Origin: Paraglaciecola mesophila KMM 241
GTDB taxonomy: Bacteria; Pseudomonadota; Gammaproteobacteria; Enterobacterales; Alteromonadaceae
DNA: 64,000 bases
Assembly (NCBI RefSeq): GCF_000315015.1
Contig: NZ_BAEP01000005.1
Span: 62,001 to 126,000 of the forward strand
Reading direction: 5' to 3'
This document shows, in pieces, positions 62,904 to 64,000 of this stretch. Every line of letters starts with the position of its first letter. Within the stretch, counting starts at the first letter, position 1. Below the pieces are notes generated by a model. The model saw nothing but the letters and a program-made list of their open reading frames with translations, was not told the DNA's origin and ran no database searches. Made by a program: the position numbers and the translations under genes.

Positions 62904-63368
62904 ATGTCTAACGATATTCGCGAAAAAATGTGGAAAGCCATGGCTGATAGCCCAATCGTCATGCTTGGCCTTACCGACGCAAACGCTCATCAGGAGCCTA
63001 TGCATGCTCAATTAGATAAAGACGCCAACAGTGCATTTTGGTTTTATACCACCAAAACCAATCGTAGCGCTGCAGGTGGTAGTGCTATGGCGCAATTCGT
63101 CAGTAAAGATCATAAGGTATTTGCCTGTATATCAGGTACTTTGGTAGAAGAAACCGATCCTAAGATCATCGACAAGTATTGGTCTAAGCACGTTGCAGCA
63201 TGGTACAAAGACGGCAAAGACGATCCTAGCCTTAAAATGCTGCGTTTTGAACTAAATGAAGCAGAGGTGTGGCGTGCTGACCCTGATTTCAAAGCGATGG
63301 TCAACTTAACGTTTGGTGGCAAAGTGCAACCGGAAAAAATGGGCGATCACGAAAAAGTCTCGTTGTAG
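62904..63368 (+). CDS. Pyridoxamine 5'-phosphate oxidase-like (general stress protein 26 type) FMN protein
   Basis: This 154-residue split-barrel protein resembles the GsiB/YdaG-type general stress flavoproteins, with PIVMLGLTDANAHQEPM, FWFYTTKTNRSA and a C-terminal WRADPDFKAMVNLTFGG. A flavin-binding function is typical of the fold, but the substrate is unknown. GGAGG lies 7 bases before the ATG. It is monocistronic, with its own terminator. Confidence 0.88.
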   Translation: MSNDIREKMWKAMADSPIVMLGLTDANAHQEPMHAQLDKDANSAFWFYTTKTNRSAAGGSAMAQFVSKDHKVFACISGTLVEETDPKIIDKYWSKHVAAWYKDGKDDPSLKMLRFELNEAEVWRADPDFKAMVNLTFGGKVQPEKMGDHEKVSL

Positions 63369-63447
63369 AGAAAGCTTCGTTTAGGAGAAGCGCCAGTGTA
63401 AAATATACCGCATACACGGCGCCTATTTAACACGCGTATGCCTTTAT

Positions 63448-63474
63448 AAGCCAGCACAACAGTGCTGGCTTTTC
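63448..63474 (+). terminator. Terminator after the PNPOx-like gene
   Basis: AAGCCAGCAC-aaca-GTGCTGGCTT is a 10-bp stem with T-run, in the right position for the gene ending at 63368. Confidence 0.88.
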
Positions 63475-63599
63475 TATGTGTCCTACTATCACTCTTTCAA
63501 GCGTTCACTGTTTCATCCAAATTAAATTTCATTAAATTTAAACCTTTACCCTTTTACGTTCGACTTACCCAATGATTAAGACAAAAAACAGGGATAAGC

Positions 63600-64000
63600 A
63601 TGAACACGCCAATCACTGGGCGCACCACTAACGAAGGTATTTCAGATACCAGCGCCCAAGACACAATAATTAACAACAATAAGTCATCAAAAACCCTATG
63701 GATAGCCACAGTGTGCGTTATTAGCATGCTGACACTGTACTGGGCTGTTGCCCCAGCAATAAGCAGTTGGCGGTCGTCCGACACCAGTATTTCTGCCAAA
63801 CGGATCCACCTAGGAGAAGTGATTAGGGGCGATTTAGTGCGCGATTTATCCGTTCAGGGGCGAGTCGTGGCAGCAGTCAGCCCGCGTTTGTATAGCCCAG
63901 CACAAGGCACGATAAACTTGTTGGTAGATGCAGGGGATTCTGTCACCAAAGGACAAGTAGTTGCCAGTGTTGACAGCCCAGAGTTAACCAACGAGTTGCA
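63600..64000 (+). CDS. HlyD/MacA-like efflux periplasmic adaptor, 5' part only
   Basis: The frame opens at ATG 63600 and stays open to the window end (133 complete codons). GGGATAAG precedes the start. A long polar cytoplasmic N-terminus (about 33 residues) leads to one membrane segment (about 33-54), then RIHLGEVIRGDLVRDLSVQG, and a lipoyl-type half motif LYSPAQGTINLLVDAGDSVTKGQ followed by VVASVDSPEL. This is the first half of a membrane fusion protein of an RND or MacB-type pump. The C-terminal part and partner genes are outside the window. Confidence 0.85.
   Translation, partial: MNTPITGRTTNEGISDTSAQDTIINNNKSSKTLWIATVCVISMLTLYWAVAPAISSWRSSDTSISAKRIHLGEVIRGDLVRDLSVQGRVVAAVSPRLYSPAQGTINLLVDAGDSVTKGQVVASVDSPELTNEL

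Overview
The window is a chromosomal segment of a marine gammaproteobacterium, most probably an Alteromonadales member close to Paraglaciecola/Glaciecola. I infer this from gene content: monomeric NADP isocitrate dehydrogenase, a TIGR03503-type membrane protein, the trxB-aat-bpt-infA-clpA-clpS-cspD order, the rluE-mnmA-hflD-purB order, and a moderate to slightly low GC content. No database search was possible. Most of the window is core chromosome.

Layout. 0.1-13 kb: an unknown protein, a DUF4862 protein, a small membrane protein, a DUF2058 protein, topA, astB, a tandem Ig-like lipoprotein and a dicarboxylate/amino-acid symporter. 11.5-14.5 kb: an apparent operon of a CNNM/CorC-like membrane protein with lolD and lolE. 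14.7-15.1 kb: three identical tRNA-Asp genes behind a consensus-like promoter. 15.2-21.5 kb: a TIGR03503 protein, divergent dnaQ/rnhA, a VOC protein, sppA, sprT and a YfbV-like gene. 21.8-27.7 kb: an N-degron cluster. Aat and Bpt add leucine to protein N-termini, ClpS recognises such N-degrons and ClpA unfolds the substrates; infA and cspD flank them. 27.7-36.6 kb: icd, rluE, mnmA-hflD-purB, a class III adenylate cyclase and roxA. 36.7-45.4 kb: a DUF6279 lipoprotein, a LytS/LytTR-type two-component pair, an Mpo1-like protein, a YcgR/PilZ protein, an M61 peptidase, a predicted adenine deaminase and a zinc alcohol dehydrogenase. 45.5-52.3 kb: a Cus-like heavy-metal efflux operon (Cys/Met-rich small protein, TolC-type channel, CusB, CusA). 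52.4-64 kb is more accessory: a KefB-like antiporter, a DksA/TraR-type zinc finger, an LprI-like protein, a Gly-Ser repeat lipoprotein, an IS10-type element with an exact 9-bp target duplication, a nitrilase, FadH, a DUF2608 lipoprotein, a PNPOx-like protein and the start of an efflux adaptor gene that leaves the window.

No CRISPR array, prophage, defence island or clearly new multi-gene system was found. The observations best worth a second look are: an in-frame TAG that splits the signal peptide of the small metal-binding protein of the cus operon; a CusF-like domain on CusB that has lost three of four copper ligands; an IS10-type transposase with Tyr in place of the second catalytic Asp and with its stop codon outside the element; a class III cyclase with Thr in place of the transition-state Asn; and a 13-unit hexanucleotide Gly-Ser microsatellite in a lipoprotein.
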